Assembly: GCA_036346225.1 (NCBI GenBank)
Contig: JARFIW010000599.1
Coordinates: 310,001 to 374,000 of the forward strand
From: Platerodrilus igneus
Taxonomy: Eukaryota; Arthropoda; Insecta; Coleoptera; Lycidae
Length of the DNA: 64,000 nt
Direction of reading: 5' to 3'
The translations under genes were made by a program, and so were the position numbers. Under the pieces are notes generated by a model. That model searched no databases, was not told the origin of the DNA, and was given only the letters and a program-made list of their open reading frames with translations. Shown here piece after piece: positions 11,342-22,433 of this stretch (position 1 is the stretch's first letter; every line of letters begins with the position of its first letter).

Positions 11342-14300
11342 AGATAAAACAAAGTCCATAAGAAGCAAGAAGATTAAATTCGCGCAACTAAATCTCGAAA
11401 AAGGTAAAGGGGCAACAAATGGTTTCGTAAAGTTATTCATCGAAAATAATATCGACATCGGGCTTATACAGGAACCGCACCTGTATAGCCACAAAATAAC
11501 AGGTTTTGGGAGGGGGGTTACCGTCTTAAACGGGAATAGTGAACAACCGCGTAGCGGGATAATAATAAATAATGGGACGTGCGCCGGAATTATATTAAAT
11601 AATTTATCGAACGAAGTTTTCACGACGGCCGAAATGAAATCAGGGGGAAATGCGTTCTACTTAATAAGCGCGTACCTCCCGCCGGTCGATTCTCGGCGGG
11701 AAAATCCCCAAACCGAAGACTTGATAAATCAAGTAGATAATATTATTCGTAAAATTGGCAGAAATAAAAATCTAATCATCAGAAGAGAATTTAATGCCAA
11801 GTCGCCACTATGGGGCAGCCCTATCGAAGACAAAAGAGGCTCGCAGGTTGCTGATCTTTTGACGGAATGGGATCTTAGTGTGATAAACACTAATGATTCA
11901 CCTACGTTTGAGGGGCATAGAGGCAGCAGTTTTATAGAAATTACTGCAGTCTCGCACGAAATGTTAGAAACGATTTGTAATTGGAAATTAATGTCGGACG
12001 AAGAAACGCTCTCTGACCATAAATTAATAACATGGGACGTTGAAACCAAAACAAACGCAAACGAGCAGCTAACTATATATCCGCGGTTCTGTAATAAAAA
12101 AGCAAATTGGGAGCGATTTAAACAAAAATTTGGCGAAAGTATCCCTGTGCTCGAAAATGGGCTATTTAACTGCCGAGAGGCAGACGAAGTAGAAACACTC
12201 GCGAAAAAACTAAACGACGCGGTGGTAGACGCGTCGTCGTATTCCATGCCGTTCATTTACATATTCAATGTTCCACCCGAAGGTACTACATTGGCCAGGA
12301 GACGAGTTTTTTGTTGCCTGTAAATTTTAGAATTTTTGCCGAACCCTTGCCGTTCCAGGCAAGGTAGGGATCTTTCATGTGCGTGACAACACTCACACAC
12401 GGGACCTCCATTTAACCTCTCATCCGAACGAGGTCGTAATATTTGTGAAAAATGCTCATCTGACATTTTTCAAGCAGTCGGCCGTGTCGGGATTTGAATC
12501 CGGGACCTTGGAACCCGTAGTCTTACGCTTACTACATTGATCCACGGCGATGCCTAAAGTATTCCATGCCGCAAAAGAAAACATTTAAAGACAGCGTATC
12601 CTGGTGGACCCGGGAACTAACCACCAAGCGGGCAGAAACGCGTAACCTAAGGCGCCGCTATCAACGCGCCTCGGGAGATATAAAAGAACAACGGAGAATA
12701 GAATACAATCAAAGTTACCGCGAATATAAGATATTAATAGAAGAAGCGCGTACAAATAAATTTAAAGAATTCTGCACGCGAAACTCAGAGAAAGAACCCT
12801 GGGGTACCGCATACCGCGTAATTAGAAGAAAACAACAAATAAAATCGCGCTCAGTAATATAAAGAAAACAAATGGCGAATACGCGGAAGGTTTTAAAACC
12901 ACGGCGGAATATTTACTAGAGAAATTTTTCCCATCGGATAATCCCGAGGGGGATGAAGGGTTGCACGATTTAGTACGTCGGAAAGCTGCAGAGGCGCAAG
13001 GAACAGGTGCCGATAAGGCAATCCTAATTCACGAGGTCGTCAGTGCTCGTAAGAGGATGAACCCTAAGAATGCACCGGGGCATGATGGAATCACTTCAGA
13101 CGCAGTTCTGGAGGCGTGCCTGTTAGCCCCGTGTGTCTTTGTCGGGTTGTTTAGAAAGGGGCTTTTTTCTGCGTTACTGGAAAATCCAGAACGTGAAATT
13201 TATACCCAAACCTAAAAAGGCGGATGCGTCAGATCCGGGCAGCTATCGTCCAATTAGCTTGCTACCGGTGCTGGGGAAAGTTTTAGATCGCGTTATGACT
13301 ACGCGTGTTGAGCACCTAGTGCGAGACAGCGGCGGTTTTAATAACCGACAGTTTGGTTTCGTGGAGGGCAAGTGGACTATCGACGCGTTAGAGTTCGTTG
13401 TCGGTGAAATAAAGCAGGCGAAAGATGCTAAAGGGTACTGTGTCGTTGTTGCTTTGGACATTTCAGGAGCATTTGATGCTGCCTGGTGGCCATTAATCGT
13501 TTGCGAGTTAGATCGTAGGAGTTGTCCGCGAAACTTGATGTCTTTGGTCAAGAGTTATTTTTCGGGGCGATTGGCACAGGTTGAAATTCCGGGTGAAGTT
13601 GTGTCGCGTGAGGTGGAAAGGGAATGTCCGCAGGGGTTATGTTCTGGTCCTACATTTTGGAAGTTGTTGTATGAGAGCATCTTTAGGGTCAAGTTGCCCG
13701 CAGAATGCTCAATCGTTGGGTTTGCGGATCACACGCTTTTAATTGTAAGATCGAGATTGTTAATGGATATGCGCACAAAACCGAACGAGGCGCTTAATAA
13801 ATTACACGAATAGTCGCAGGTGGTAAAATTAAAATTTAACACGGCGAAGTCAGAGGCGCTTTATTTCGGCACGAAACCAGTACAGAGACCTCCTAGGCTA
13901 GAGCTAGGAGGGGAGAAAATCCCGTTTAAAGATTGTATTACCTACCTCGGCGTCAAGATCGACAATAAATTAAATTGGAAAGCACACGTACAATACGTAA
14001 AAAGTAAGGGCGGCGAAATATCAAATAAAATTATGGCGGCGGCTAAAATAAAGTGGGGTTTCAGGGGCGAATCGCTGAGGACGGTTTATGCCGGAGCAAT
14101 TGAGCCGGCAATGCTGTACGCAGCTTCTGTATGGGCAGAAGGCTGTAAGTCAGGGAGATGAGTCAATTGACGAGCGTACAACGCATAACCGCGGCGAGGG
14201 CGTACAGGACCACCTCCACGGAGGCGGTCCTGGTGTTCAGTAGGACTCCCCTATCGAATATTTCGTTAGGGAGATTAATAAATATAGGAAAAAGGCACTA

Positions 14301-14465
14301 TATTATCGGAGATCTTAATCTTGGTAATAGGGAAATTGCAAGAAAGATCGTTGTTTCTGAGTTGGGGCACCCGGCTGATATTAAAGGAATCGAGTTTGTC
14401 GAAGGTGATGAGGACGCGATGGGTATCAGAATTTATACGCACGGTTCACGTATGGATGATAGTTG
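11331..14465 (+). pseudogene. R1-clade ORF2: endonuclease, RT, partial RNase H
   Basis: Residues 1-230 form an AP-type endonuclease: FAQLNLEKGKGAT, LIQEPH, SAYLPP, then RREFNAKSPLWG where GDFNA is usual (catalytic Asp changed to Glu), FIEITAVS (Asp to Glu) and LSDHKLI. A SINE splits the frame at 12252-12558. The frame resumes with QKKTFKDSVSWW and shifts near 12855 and near 13180. The RT carries PGSYRPISLLPVLGKVLDR, ALDISGAFDAAWWP and CPQGLCSGPTFW, but the catalytic box reads FADH instead of FADD (near 13725). A stop replaces a likely Trp at 13811. The thumb follows (YLGVKIDNKLNWKAHVQ). The RNase H start reads IYTHGSR where IYTDGS is expected. It is clearly non-functional. Confidence 0.85.
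12252..12558 (-). mobile_element. tRNA-derived SINE inserted in ORF2, with 13-bp target duplication
   Basis: The 307-bp insert is bounded by gtattccatgccg at 12239-12251 and 12559-12571. Without it the flanking ORF2 reads straight on (YSMP then QKKTF). On the minus strand the head (about 12556-12470) is tRNA-like, with an A-box-like part followed by the B-box-like ggattcaaatcc. The body contains cctcgttcggatgagagg and gggacctcc, seen on the other strand, which are shared with the plus-strand copy at 40040-40300. It is transcribed by RNA polymerase III in its active form and copied by a LINE partner. It inserted after ORF2 existed and before or during its decay. Confidence 0.85.
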
Positions 14466-14976
14466 CGTCGGCGCCCGAGATTGCGCAGACGCGGAGTGTG
14501 AAAGAAAGTGGTGATTTCCGTCACGTCAGGGACTAGTGAACGAAACGCCGAACAGCGTGGGTATCTGTGTGCCTTTTATCTTGTTTTTTCTCTTTTAGGT
14601 AATGTAGGTTTCCTACCTTGTATCTATTATCGTTCGTCACCTTATTTCTCTTGTTCCGCTACAAAAAAGAAGAGAGAAGACAAATTTAATTTGACTTCAA
14701 CAGGGGGCAAAGGACGACCTACGCCCAAAAACGCTCAACCAACGCCGAGAGCCTGACGCCAGAATAGCTGCAATGCCGTGACGAGTTCTACATTTTACGT
14801 GAGTACCTTTTATCTTTGTATGTGATAATAATTTGTGGCGTAATAATGACGTAACACCTTATTGCGCATTATTAGACAAATGTTTATTATGTTACCAACT
14901 GTCGTAGTGGCTCTTATAAATTACGCGCCGGGACTTTAACGAGTATACCTTAGAATAGAAGATTTAGAGTATAACA
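14466..14976 (+). repeat. Dispersed repeat segment B, copy 3
   Basis: From gttgcgtcggcgcc to tataaca this copies 1101-1640 and 2107-2583, but it lacks the upstream part of B that the other two share (from about 990 and 1990). It abuts the R1-like element and is followed at once by segment A, an order (B then A) not seen in the other copies. The 82-codon open frame in it is not conserved in copy 1 and is taken as chance. Confidence 0.75.
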
Positions 14977-15320
14977 AATTACGTCTGAGAGGTAAAACTG
15001 TACGAACAAATCATCCAACTGAAAACTTTGCTTATGCTTATCGACAGCAACCGATTGCTACACATTCGATAAACATCAAAATTTACTCTATTTTTAATAT
15101 TTAATGAACATTCATATTCTATTGTGGTATTTAAAACTTAGTATTGCATTATGAATGTTAATTATGTTGAGTAAACTGAATTTTACACTAATTAGAGTTT
15201 AAAACTATTAGTATTTTACGATGGGAGATTTTTTGTGCAAAAACAATTTTAGTATGACGATTAAAGTTTATAGGCAAGGCAAATTTTTGAGCCATGATGT
15301 AAAGCAAACCAGTTTATTTA
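14977..15320 (+). repeat. Dispersed repeat segment A, copy 2
   Basis: The segment follows aaattacgtctgagagg (copy 1: aaattacgtctgggagg at 297) through gatgtaaagcaaaccagttt (copy 1 at 630-650). Copy 1 continues with other sequence, so the shared part ends here. No coding content is seen. Confidence 0.7.
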
Positions 15321-15386
15321 TGAAGTCCTGTTTAGTTTTAGAGAATTAAATTTGATATAGACTACAATGTATACCATATGTTTAAC

Positions 15387-15805
15387 CTAAATATTTAAGA
15401 ATAACGAAATAGGACAGTGATCAGATCCAAGGACTTCACTGCGAATTTCGGTATCACATATATTATCTAATAGGCGTTTGGAAACAATAAAATAATTCAA
15501 ACGCTATCCTATATTTTTGAGTCTAGCTTTATTCGTGTAAGACCAAAATGTATAAGCATTTTTTTTATTGGGATAGAATCATCTGAACGTGTCGATGTAG
15601 CCATCTGTTTGAAAATCAGTTCATACTTTCTCATTCTTTTCTAGTAAAACCCGGATTTGTTCTATTTGTTTTGGGATTTGCTAAATCTATCGTATCGTGG
15701 GCAACATTCATATCACCACATATGATAATTGGCGTTTTCTTGTCTAGGTTTTTAATTTTGAGCGTAGCTTCCTGTCTATAACTGACATAAGTCAATAAAC
15801 TTAAC
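15387..15805 (-). pseudogene. AP endonuclease (APEX1/Rrp1-like) pseudogene, C-terminal half
   Basis: On the minus strand the translation gives [20 protein letters not shown], then [15 protein letters not shown], and after a frame change [37 protein letters not shown] and a stop at 15387-15389. This is the ExoIII/APE1 family: GDMN carries the catalytic Asp/Asn pair and GSDHCP the catalytic Asp-His. A host base-excision repair enzyme cuts DNA 5' of abasic sites. Damage is clear: stops near 15640 and 15578, a one-base shift near 15625, a TAG where the Trp of WRLDYF belongs, and Asn for its Asp. The N-terminal half is missing; the tRNA-like repeat starts at 15821. The exons appear fused, so a retrocopy is likely. 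Confidence 0.85.
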
Positions 15806-15820
15806 AATGTCAGATATGAT

Positions 15821-16125
15821 TGACAAAAATGCGAAACATAATTGAGAGTTAGGTTGATGTGTCGTCGTGTACACGATTTAAATTTATAACTTTCCTAATT
15901 GTCAACATCGGTCTCGGTGGCGTAATTGGTAAACGCATGGTTCCGGCAAAACCAAGATACAGGTTCAAGTTCTGTCCAAGACCTTATATTTTCCATCTTT
16001 GAATTACTAGCTCGATTTGAAATGATCATTTGGGCTTTGCATAAAAGTCTAAGTTATTATTTCATCTTATTCACTGTAATACAATAGTATTAATCAACTT
16101 ACCTTGTGTAATTAACCACCTAAAA

Positions 16126-16129
<4 letters not shown>
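15821..16129 (+). repeat. tRNA-like dispersed repeat, copy 1
   Basis: About 310 bases match 44784-45090 from gacaaaaatgcgaaacataa through the tRNA-like core to ttaccttgtgtaattaac. About 85 bases of shared sequence precede the tRNA-like part, so it is not a plain SINE with its head at the edge. It runs directly into an (AT)n tract (16130-16166), like the second copy. A third, rearranged relative at 51236-51340 shares the tail. Confidence 0.75.
15910..15983 (+). tRNA. tRNA-like cloverleaf, probably a repeat-borne pseudogene
   Basis: The 74 nt fold as a tRNA. The acceptor ends GGTCT and AGACC pair, and GCG/CGC form the D stem. TGGTT/AACCA form a perfect anticodon stem around a 7-nt loop CCGGCAA, and ACAGG/TCTGT form the T stem around TTCAAGT. 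The A box is TGGCGTAATTGG and the B box GGTTCAAGTTC. Position 33 is C instead of the universal T, and the acceptor has a mismatch and an extra base, so a working tRNA is unlikely. The flanks are those of a dispersed repeat. Confidence 0.45.
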
Positions 16130-16166
<37 letters not shown>

Positions 16167-16168
<2 letters not shown>

Positions 16169-18114
16169 CTATGATACTCTCTAAATTATCATGTCCCTAC
16201 GTTGTGCGCCTTATTAATTTTGCTATGAACTGCCGGAATTATCGAACCCCTTTGTTGGGCTGTTATATTATTTGCTATGTACTCCAAATTATTCGCGCTT
16301 CATCATTTGGACGACCATTTTAATATTTACTATGAATAAACAAGATTGTAATTATCTCCTCCGACGTTGGGCTGTCTTATTAATATTGCTATCAATTCCC
16401 TCCAGAAACTTAACTGGATTTTATCTTGAAGCAACCTTGTCTGCCAATAGCAAAATTCGATACGTTACCGCCTTGCGTGTTATCAATTTCCTATTCAACT
16501 CGTAGCTCCTCCATGAACTATTTAAATCTTATGACCTCGGCTAGCATTTATTTGGAATTATAAAATTCAGTTAATTTCGATTTTATATAATGAAACCAAT
16601 ATATTATGTACAGCTTTTGTAAATTATTTGAAATACACTTTTCAATTAGTTAATGTTGTAAATTTCATTTATTAAACATCATATCCTATTTACTCAAAAC
16701 CCAAAGTCACCAAAAAAAACCTATTATCCTTATCAACGAAGCGTAGAACGTTCTAAACCTGTTATCATATTACTCACTTTATACTTATGCAACTTCTTTT
16801 GTTGACTTTTTCACATTCATATTATATTAAGCAAATTCAATAAAAATAAAAAATATATAAAAAAATAAAATGTCTTATAACTAAAAAATCTGACCTGGTC
16901 TATTTTCTTCACATCGACGCTTCCATTTGAAAAAATTATCTTCCACCAATTCAGGATTACATTTAAGTTATTGCCATTACCCTATGGACTACCATTATTA
17001 ATTAATGCACCCCAATTTATTGTCGTTTCATTTTAGACTTATTACTTCTTATCAATCAATTTCTTCAAACTTAGAATAGAATTCTTATTATCATTGTCTT
17101 CTGACTTGAAATCGTGGTTTATTTTCTTCCCTTACTCAAATTGTATTATTCTTTCCCCAGACTTAGAAATTGTGGTTTGTTTACCCCGTACCTCAAAGCC
17201 CTATTATTTTTATGTTTTAGTTTAAAATAAATTCATTAAAATGTACTTACGTTTAATCGGCAATTATAGTTTTCATCTTGGCACTTATTTTCTCTTTCAC
17301 TTTTAAAATTATTACGTATTACTTTATTTCATATCGACGCACTTCGGCCTTTGTTGAGTTGCAAACTGACTTCGTTATTACTGTGCCTGCTAATATATTA
17401 TTCCGTTCCCACTCCGTCAGTGGGTATGGTCTAGAACTCGTCGCTTATTTGTGACCAATCAAATAATTACATTCAAAGTAGTTTCTGATGTAATTCTCCA
17501 CGATTCCCAATAATTGTAACCTGCTTGCAGCTGTCTTTCGTTATCAACATGCTGTGTTTTGATAGATCTAATTGCTTTTCCATAAACAACTGATGCAATT
17601 CGGCTTTTAATTTTCTTATTTACATGTTATTCACGCAATTTTTAATCTACTTTTTTATTAAAAATGGTTAGCTATTTGCACGCATTTACCTATGCTACCT
17701 GAAACTCTATTTCTATCTCCGTATTAATCTAATTGTTTGGAACTCTTTTGAATGCGTGTCCAATTACACTTTATCGTTTATTTATAAATATACGCGTGCT
17801 TCCACTGAAAAATGTCATTACTTGCTTTACCTAAATTAACTAAACTTTATTTACAGGGTATTAAATATTTACTATTTACTTAATGCATGTATTTCTCATT
17901 CCTACGCCAACTATGCGTCCTCCTATGTTTATCTGCGTCGCTTAAAACTATTTATACTTTATATACAGGGTGTTGACTGCTTACTATCTACAAACTATCT
18001 CCTTTTCTCAATTCTTCACTAAATAAATACAGTTTTCTGCTGCCTATGGTAATTTCTCATTTCTAAATGACCTTTCCTATAAAGTACATCCTTAATCAAC
18101 CCCTTATCACAGCA
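16167..18114 (-). mobile_element. Module U1 (TA-flanked array), minus orientation
   Basis: The module lies between the (AT)n tracts at 16130-16166 and 18115-18136. Its left end (18114 reading down) is TTGCTGTGATAAGGGG, and the distal box tatacagggtgt is at 17962-17973. A TATA-like tttataaatata is at 17780-17791, the exon-1 donor GTAAGT at 17245-17250 and the exon-2 donor CAG|GTCAG at 16890-16896. The box GCTAGCCGAGG is at 16537-16547. The right end has five near-copies of TTGCTATGA (16166, 16220, 16272, 16328, 16387) with gttgggc between them. The first half of the region has no long frame on the minus strand. Confidence 0.6.
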
Positions 18115-18136
18115 ATATATATATATATATATATAT

Positions 18137-20329
18137 TACTCATATTTAGACCAGGGTAGAAAATTAAATAATCACATCAAATAATTTTAATCACCGTGTA
18201 TAAGGAATTTTATTAGATAATACGCTTTATTAAAACCATGAAGCATAAATAAATTCAGTCGTGTCAGTAAAAATAAGAGATTTAAATCATGTACCAAAAG
18301 CTTTATATCAAAAGAAACAGTATTAAAAAGCTCTACGTGTAATTTAATTATTCCTAAGAAAGAAACAAATGGAAATTACGTGCAAAATTTATATTAATTA
18401 ACCCTATTTTAAGTAACCGGTATTAAACAAAGTGTACACATAATAATTAACATTTAATTTGTATTCGCTAAAAATGAAAGGATAGAAGTCAATTTTAGTT
18501 GGAGTTAATTAAACCATTATTAATAATAAGCATAAAAGTCTGTGAAAATCCAAGATTGTAATACCAGAAAATAAAGCTCTGAGAATTAATATTATGTTTG
18601 AACACCTGCGTAGTTTAAATGTCACGTACGGCGAAAATTTTGTAGATAATTAATGGTTACAAAGAATCTTGGAAAAACCGGGGCTTAATATTCACGGGAA
18701 GGCGCGATACGGGGTTATTTAACCCAGATAGTCCACATGGACTGAAATAATCGATAGTAAGGAATATCAATTTGCACCACTAAGAACAGGTTAGAGAAGG
18801 AAAGATAATGTGCGTAAGACAAAGACACGAATAATTAAAGGCGTGATTTAAGCAACGTCACGAGGGTCACAATTGGTTGAAAATAAGATGCACATATGAG
18901 AGGTAGAAACAACAATTTCTGTATAAAATTTAATTAGGTATTCTCAGACGTTGCGTGCCGTGTGGAAATTTTCTGAGATTTAACTGGGGCGAGAGCAAAA
19001 TTCGTAAAAATCGCATGCCGGGCTACGGACTGGGAACAGAGCATGCGAAATTCTAGAAACTGGCCGTTTTGGGGACTCGACCGACAGACGGGCTAACTTC
19101 TATATATACCCAGGTGAATATAAACAAGCTCTCTTACATCCGCGACTTGATTCAAGATGTTAAACAGTGCATTTTAGTTTGATAAAATAATTTAAAGTTT
19201 GCTCGTATATTTTGGTGATTCAAAATAGTTTGTTCTTTACGTGCTAACATGAATATACTTTAGTGCACTTAGATACAAGGTAATAAAATTTAGTATCACT
19301 GTGCCAATTAGTAAAATTTACAACGACAAGTGTATACACAAAAGTAGGCAGTTTTGGCGTATATTGGTGAAAGAAGTATGAATTTCTTTGCTATTTTTCG
19401 GGGGTGTTAATAATTAAATGGTTCATGAATGGTCTGGATCCACAAAATAAGGGTCAGATATACACAGATGAGTTCCGGAAAAGCTCAGAAACAACTTCAA
19501 ATAAATGGTGATGGAGAAAATTTGAAAAGCGTTGAGAATCAGAAGCTGTAAATATAATCCAGTTGGAATGGTGTGATTAACAAAAGGGACGATGTACATT
19601 GAAGCTACGAGTGCAGTAACCTTCAGGTAATTTATACTATTTTGTTTGAACTTTGATATTTTTGTGTGTGTTGAATAACTTTATAATTGATTTACTTTAA
19701 ATGGACATTAGTGAAATTGTACTAATAATAAAATTTTAATTTTAAGGTGAAATTTGGTTGTTTAAGTAGAAAGGGGTATTTAGTATTGATGTTCTGAATT
19801 ATGATGAAAATTTGGGTATGTCTTTGAGCTCAATTAGACGAACCTGGTTAATTAACGTAAAGGGGTGGTAGATGCTCCCTTTGTACTCAGACTCAGGTCT
19901 GCATATATTGTTATATTAATTAGTAGGCATCCTACGAGGACTTTAATTCTGGATGCACATTAAATGATAATAAAATTAATCTTGAAATTCTTTTTAAAAC
20001 TGAAATTTATGCTGAATTTTTAATTTGAAATTTTAATGTATTGTGAATATTGATGTAAATAGAGTTAACGTTGATGTTTGTGGTAGGAATGTGTTTGTTT
20101 TTTTTTGTATGAATGAGGATGAAGGTTTAACTAGAGGAGCAGCCGAGGCGATTAACAGAAGGAGTCAACGGACCAGGTAATTTAATAACTTTGTAGGTTT
20201 CACAGCATTCTTTGGCATCCAATTCGTAGGGGCTCGATTCTTAAAGCGGAGTACCCGGAGTTTGGTGGATTCACAGCAAATATGACGCCCAATTCGGGAG
20301 GATGAATCTAATAGAGGGAAACACAGCAA
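18137..20329 (+). mobile_element. Module X, plus copy
   Basis: The left end (tactcatatttagaccagg) differs from the TTGC type but is matched by the inverted copy ending near 28007. The distal box caccgtgtataagg is at 18192-18205 and TATATATA at 19101-19108. Exon 1 probably starts near gctctcttaca (19134) and ends at acaag|gtaata (19280). A second exon-like block ends at ccttcag|gtaat (19627). It holds ATG 19468 with a 26-codon frame, which is broken in the other copy. The box aactagaggagcagccgagg is at 20134-20153. The right end has CACAGCA at 20201, 20272 and 20322, with cccaattcgggagg between. The final palindrome CAGCAATATATATTG joins module Y. Confidence 0.55.
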
Positions 20330-20336
20330 TATATAT

Positions 20337-22379
20337 TGTAGTGGATTTAAAGCGTTAAATTTGGAGTCAACAAAGCAATTTCCTAACACCCTGTATAGAG
20401 AAAGGAACCATTTATATACGCGCAAAATTAATTTTATTTATTTAATTTAAATTTACAAGTATTGACGTAATTTTATAATTAGGGATTAGGAGGTAATAGA
20501 TTCATAAAGAAAATCAATTGTATAAGCCAATAGAAATTATTAATTAATTTAATTTATTTTAATTTAAGGGTTATAACGTCAGAAAACGCATAAGAGCATG
20601 AAAAATCAATAATACCAAGTCGAAAAGCTTTGCTTAACAACAAACAGACGTCCGTTATATAGAATACCATGAAAACAAACTCCTAGAAATGTTATTTTAA
20701 ACGATCGTTAATTAGGCACAGCTGCACGTTGAAAAGGTCACTTTCCGGTTATTTCTGTAGATAACAGAGAGAGCTTCAAGGAAATATTGTGTAACCGTCG
20801 GTGGGTTTCGTAATAAACACTAACAAAAGCAGAAGCGATGCACAATTAATAATATGTTACAGAATGAGACGGGCATAGAAGCACGCATTTAGTAAGCATT
20901 TATTCAATCCACGTGTGGTATACATAAGACGCGGGCAGCTATATCGATTTTCTACCACTCAAGCAAGATTAGAACGCGACATCCAATATGCATAAGACAG
21001 GAATAGAGATATTACAGGCGGAGTTATAAGACGTATGATTGATCGAAGTAGGTAGTTTTAGAACAGAGGAACATGTGAGAGTTTTGTTGTTTGTAGCGGG
21101 TTGACGAGCAATATTTCTGAAGTTTAAAACAGTTACACCAAAATTTGCGGAAATGTTATTTTGCAATTAGGTATTTCGCGTAAAGTGTGGCCAAGAGGGG
21201 CCTGGTTTTATGATATAAATACGCTAGAAAAATTAATAGGGCTTTCTTTTATTGTGCATCGCTTAACGACGTACAAAAATTAACTGACGAGGCTTGTAAA
21301 TAATAAAAATTTTGTAAAATTTAATAGTACAGTATTAGATGGTTTGTGGCCTTATAGTTAGAAACGCGAATAGTGTCGAGTTTATTTAAATTTAACTGAG
21401 GTTCAACGAATATTTTAACAAGCTCGTAGATTAATAATGCGATAATAAACAAGTGTAATATACATGGATTTGGATATTGAAATTGATATTGGATGGGTAA
21501 CGTGAAGCGCAGCTTAGATTGTGTTCATCTTTAAACATCTGGTGGAGCTGCACGCATAACCACTAGGCCGATGGGTTCAGGAACATAATACATCGTCAAC
21601 GGAGATGGAATCTTCAAGTTTTTCCAGGTAACGCATTAGAATTTGCTGTTTTTTTATAAACTGTTGAAATTATTTGTGATGTGTGAGAGTGAACTTCGAT
21701 GGTATTTTTTGGTATTTTACGTATTGTAAAGGATACGTATAGCTGACTATTAATATGGTATTTTGAATATAAAACAAAAGGTGTACGTAAAGCTTATTGA
21801 ATTGCTTAATGAATTTAAATTTAATTGTTCAGAGTGCATGGGTTTTTTTTAAGTTTGTAGTAATAGTATGCAAAGTGGAAAGCATACATTAATAAACTGG
21901 GTTATCATGAGCTCACCATACTCCACTGTGTAGTAGAAATAAAGATAAGATATTATTTGGGGCCCATTTACCCCTGTTGCATTAAATGTGTTTGAAATTT
22001 CAATTTTGAAAACAAGGATTTTACAAATATAGCATTTATTGAAGTGCACCTTGAGCACCGAACTGTAAATAACTTTGAATTATTATTTGTAACTAGGGGT
22101 TAATAAATATTGTATGATTGTTGTATTTTTTTGTGATTTTATTGAATGGTGTGTGAACGGTAAAGAGAATGAGAGTTAATTAAGGTATACGAGAAGAAGC
22201 ACAGCTGAGCTAGCCAGGGAAGCTGCCGAAGAAATTAATTTGATAAAGCAGAAAGCGGGTAAGAAAAATTTTGTGAATTTTTATATATTTGTGAAATTTA
22301 TTTTTTTTTAACTGGCGAGGAGCTCGAATGTTTTTTAGAAAGTGACAGTTCCGGTGACTCGAAAAAGGCAGTTCCACGG

Positions 22380-22381
<2 letters not shown>
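20337..22381 (+). mobile_element. Module Y, plus copy
   Basis: It begins attgtagtggatttaaag and ends ttccacggcaat, an imperfect inverted pair. The distal box aacaccctgtatag is at 20385-20398 and TATA gatataaatac at 21212-21222. The exon-1 end gaggctt|gtaaat is near 21295, weaker than GTGAGT in the copy at 33066-35145. Exon 2 ends ttttccag|gtaacg (near 21630). Its main frame matches the minus copy but carries one TAA. Exon 3 starts after aattaag at 22184 and reads VYEKKHS to the TGA of tgagctagcc (22207). Downstream gcagaaagcggg|taagaa resembles another donor. Confidence 0.55.

Positions 22382-22433
<52 letters not shown>
22382..22433. repeat. (AT)n microsatellite between modules
   Basis: A pure AT dinucleotide tract of about 50 bases, with one GT, that follows ccacggca and precedes ttactatgac. 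Tracts of this sort mark nearly every module boundary from 16130 to 49145. Confidence 0.9.

Larger units (their letters stand above)
9896..14465 (+). mobile_element. R1-clade non-LTR retrotransposon, 3' end missing
   Basis: A GC-rich leader (9896-10091) is followed by ORF1 with three CCHC knuckles, an overlapping ORF2 with an apurinic-type endonuclease and RT, and the start of an RNase H-like region. This order is that of the R1/I group. The element stops abruptly at 14465, in the RNase H start, where repeat segment B begins. Because these elements normally lose their 5' end, a missing 3' end points to later insertion or recombination at that point. The leader shows no tandem repeat. Codons are much GC-richer than the flanks, which suggests a fairly recent arrival. 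Confidence 0.8.

Noticed and set aside
14508..14756. 82-codon frame in repeat B copy 3, with a 94-codon relative at 2152-2436
   Set aside because: The frame is disrupted in copy 1 (1206-1484 reads differently) and shows no domain. Shared sequence alone explains the likeness.
15910..15983. Functional tRNA gene
   Set aside because: Position 33 is C, the acceptor stem has a mismatch and extra base, and the flanks are a dispersed repeat. Kept only as a tRNA-like feature.
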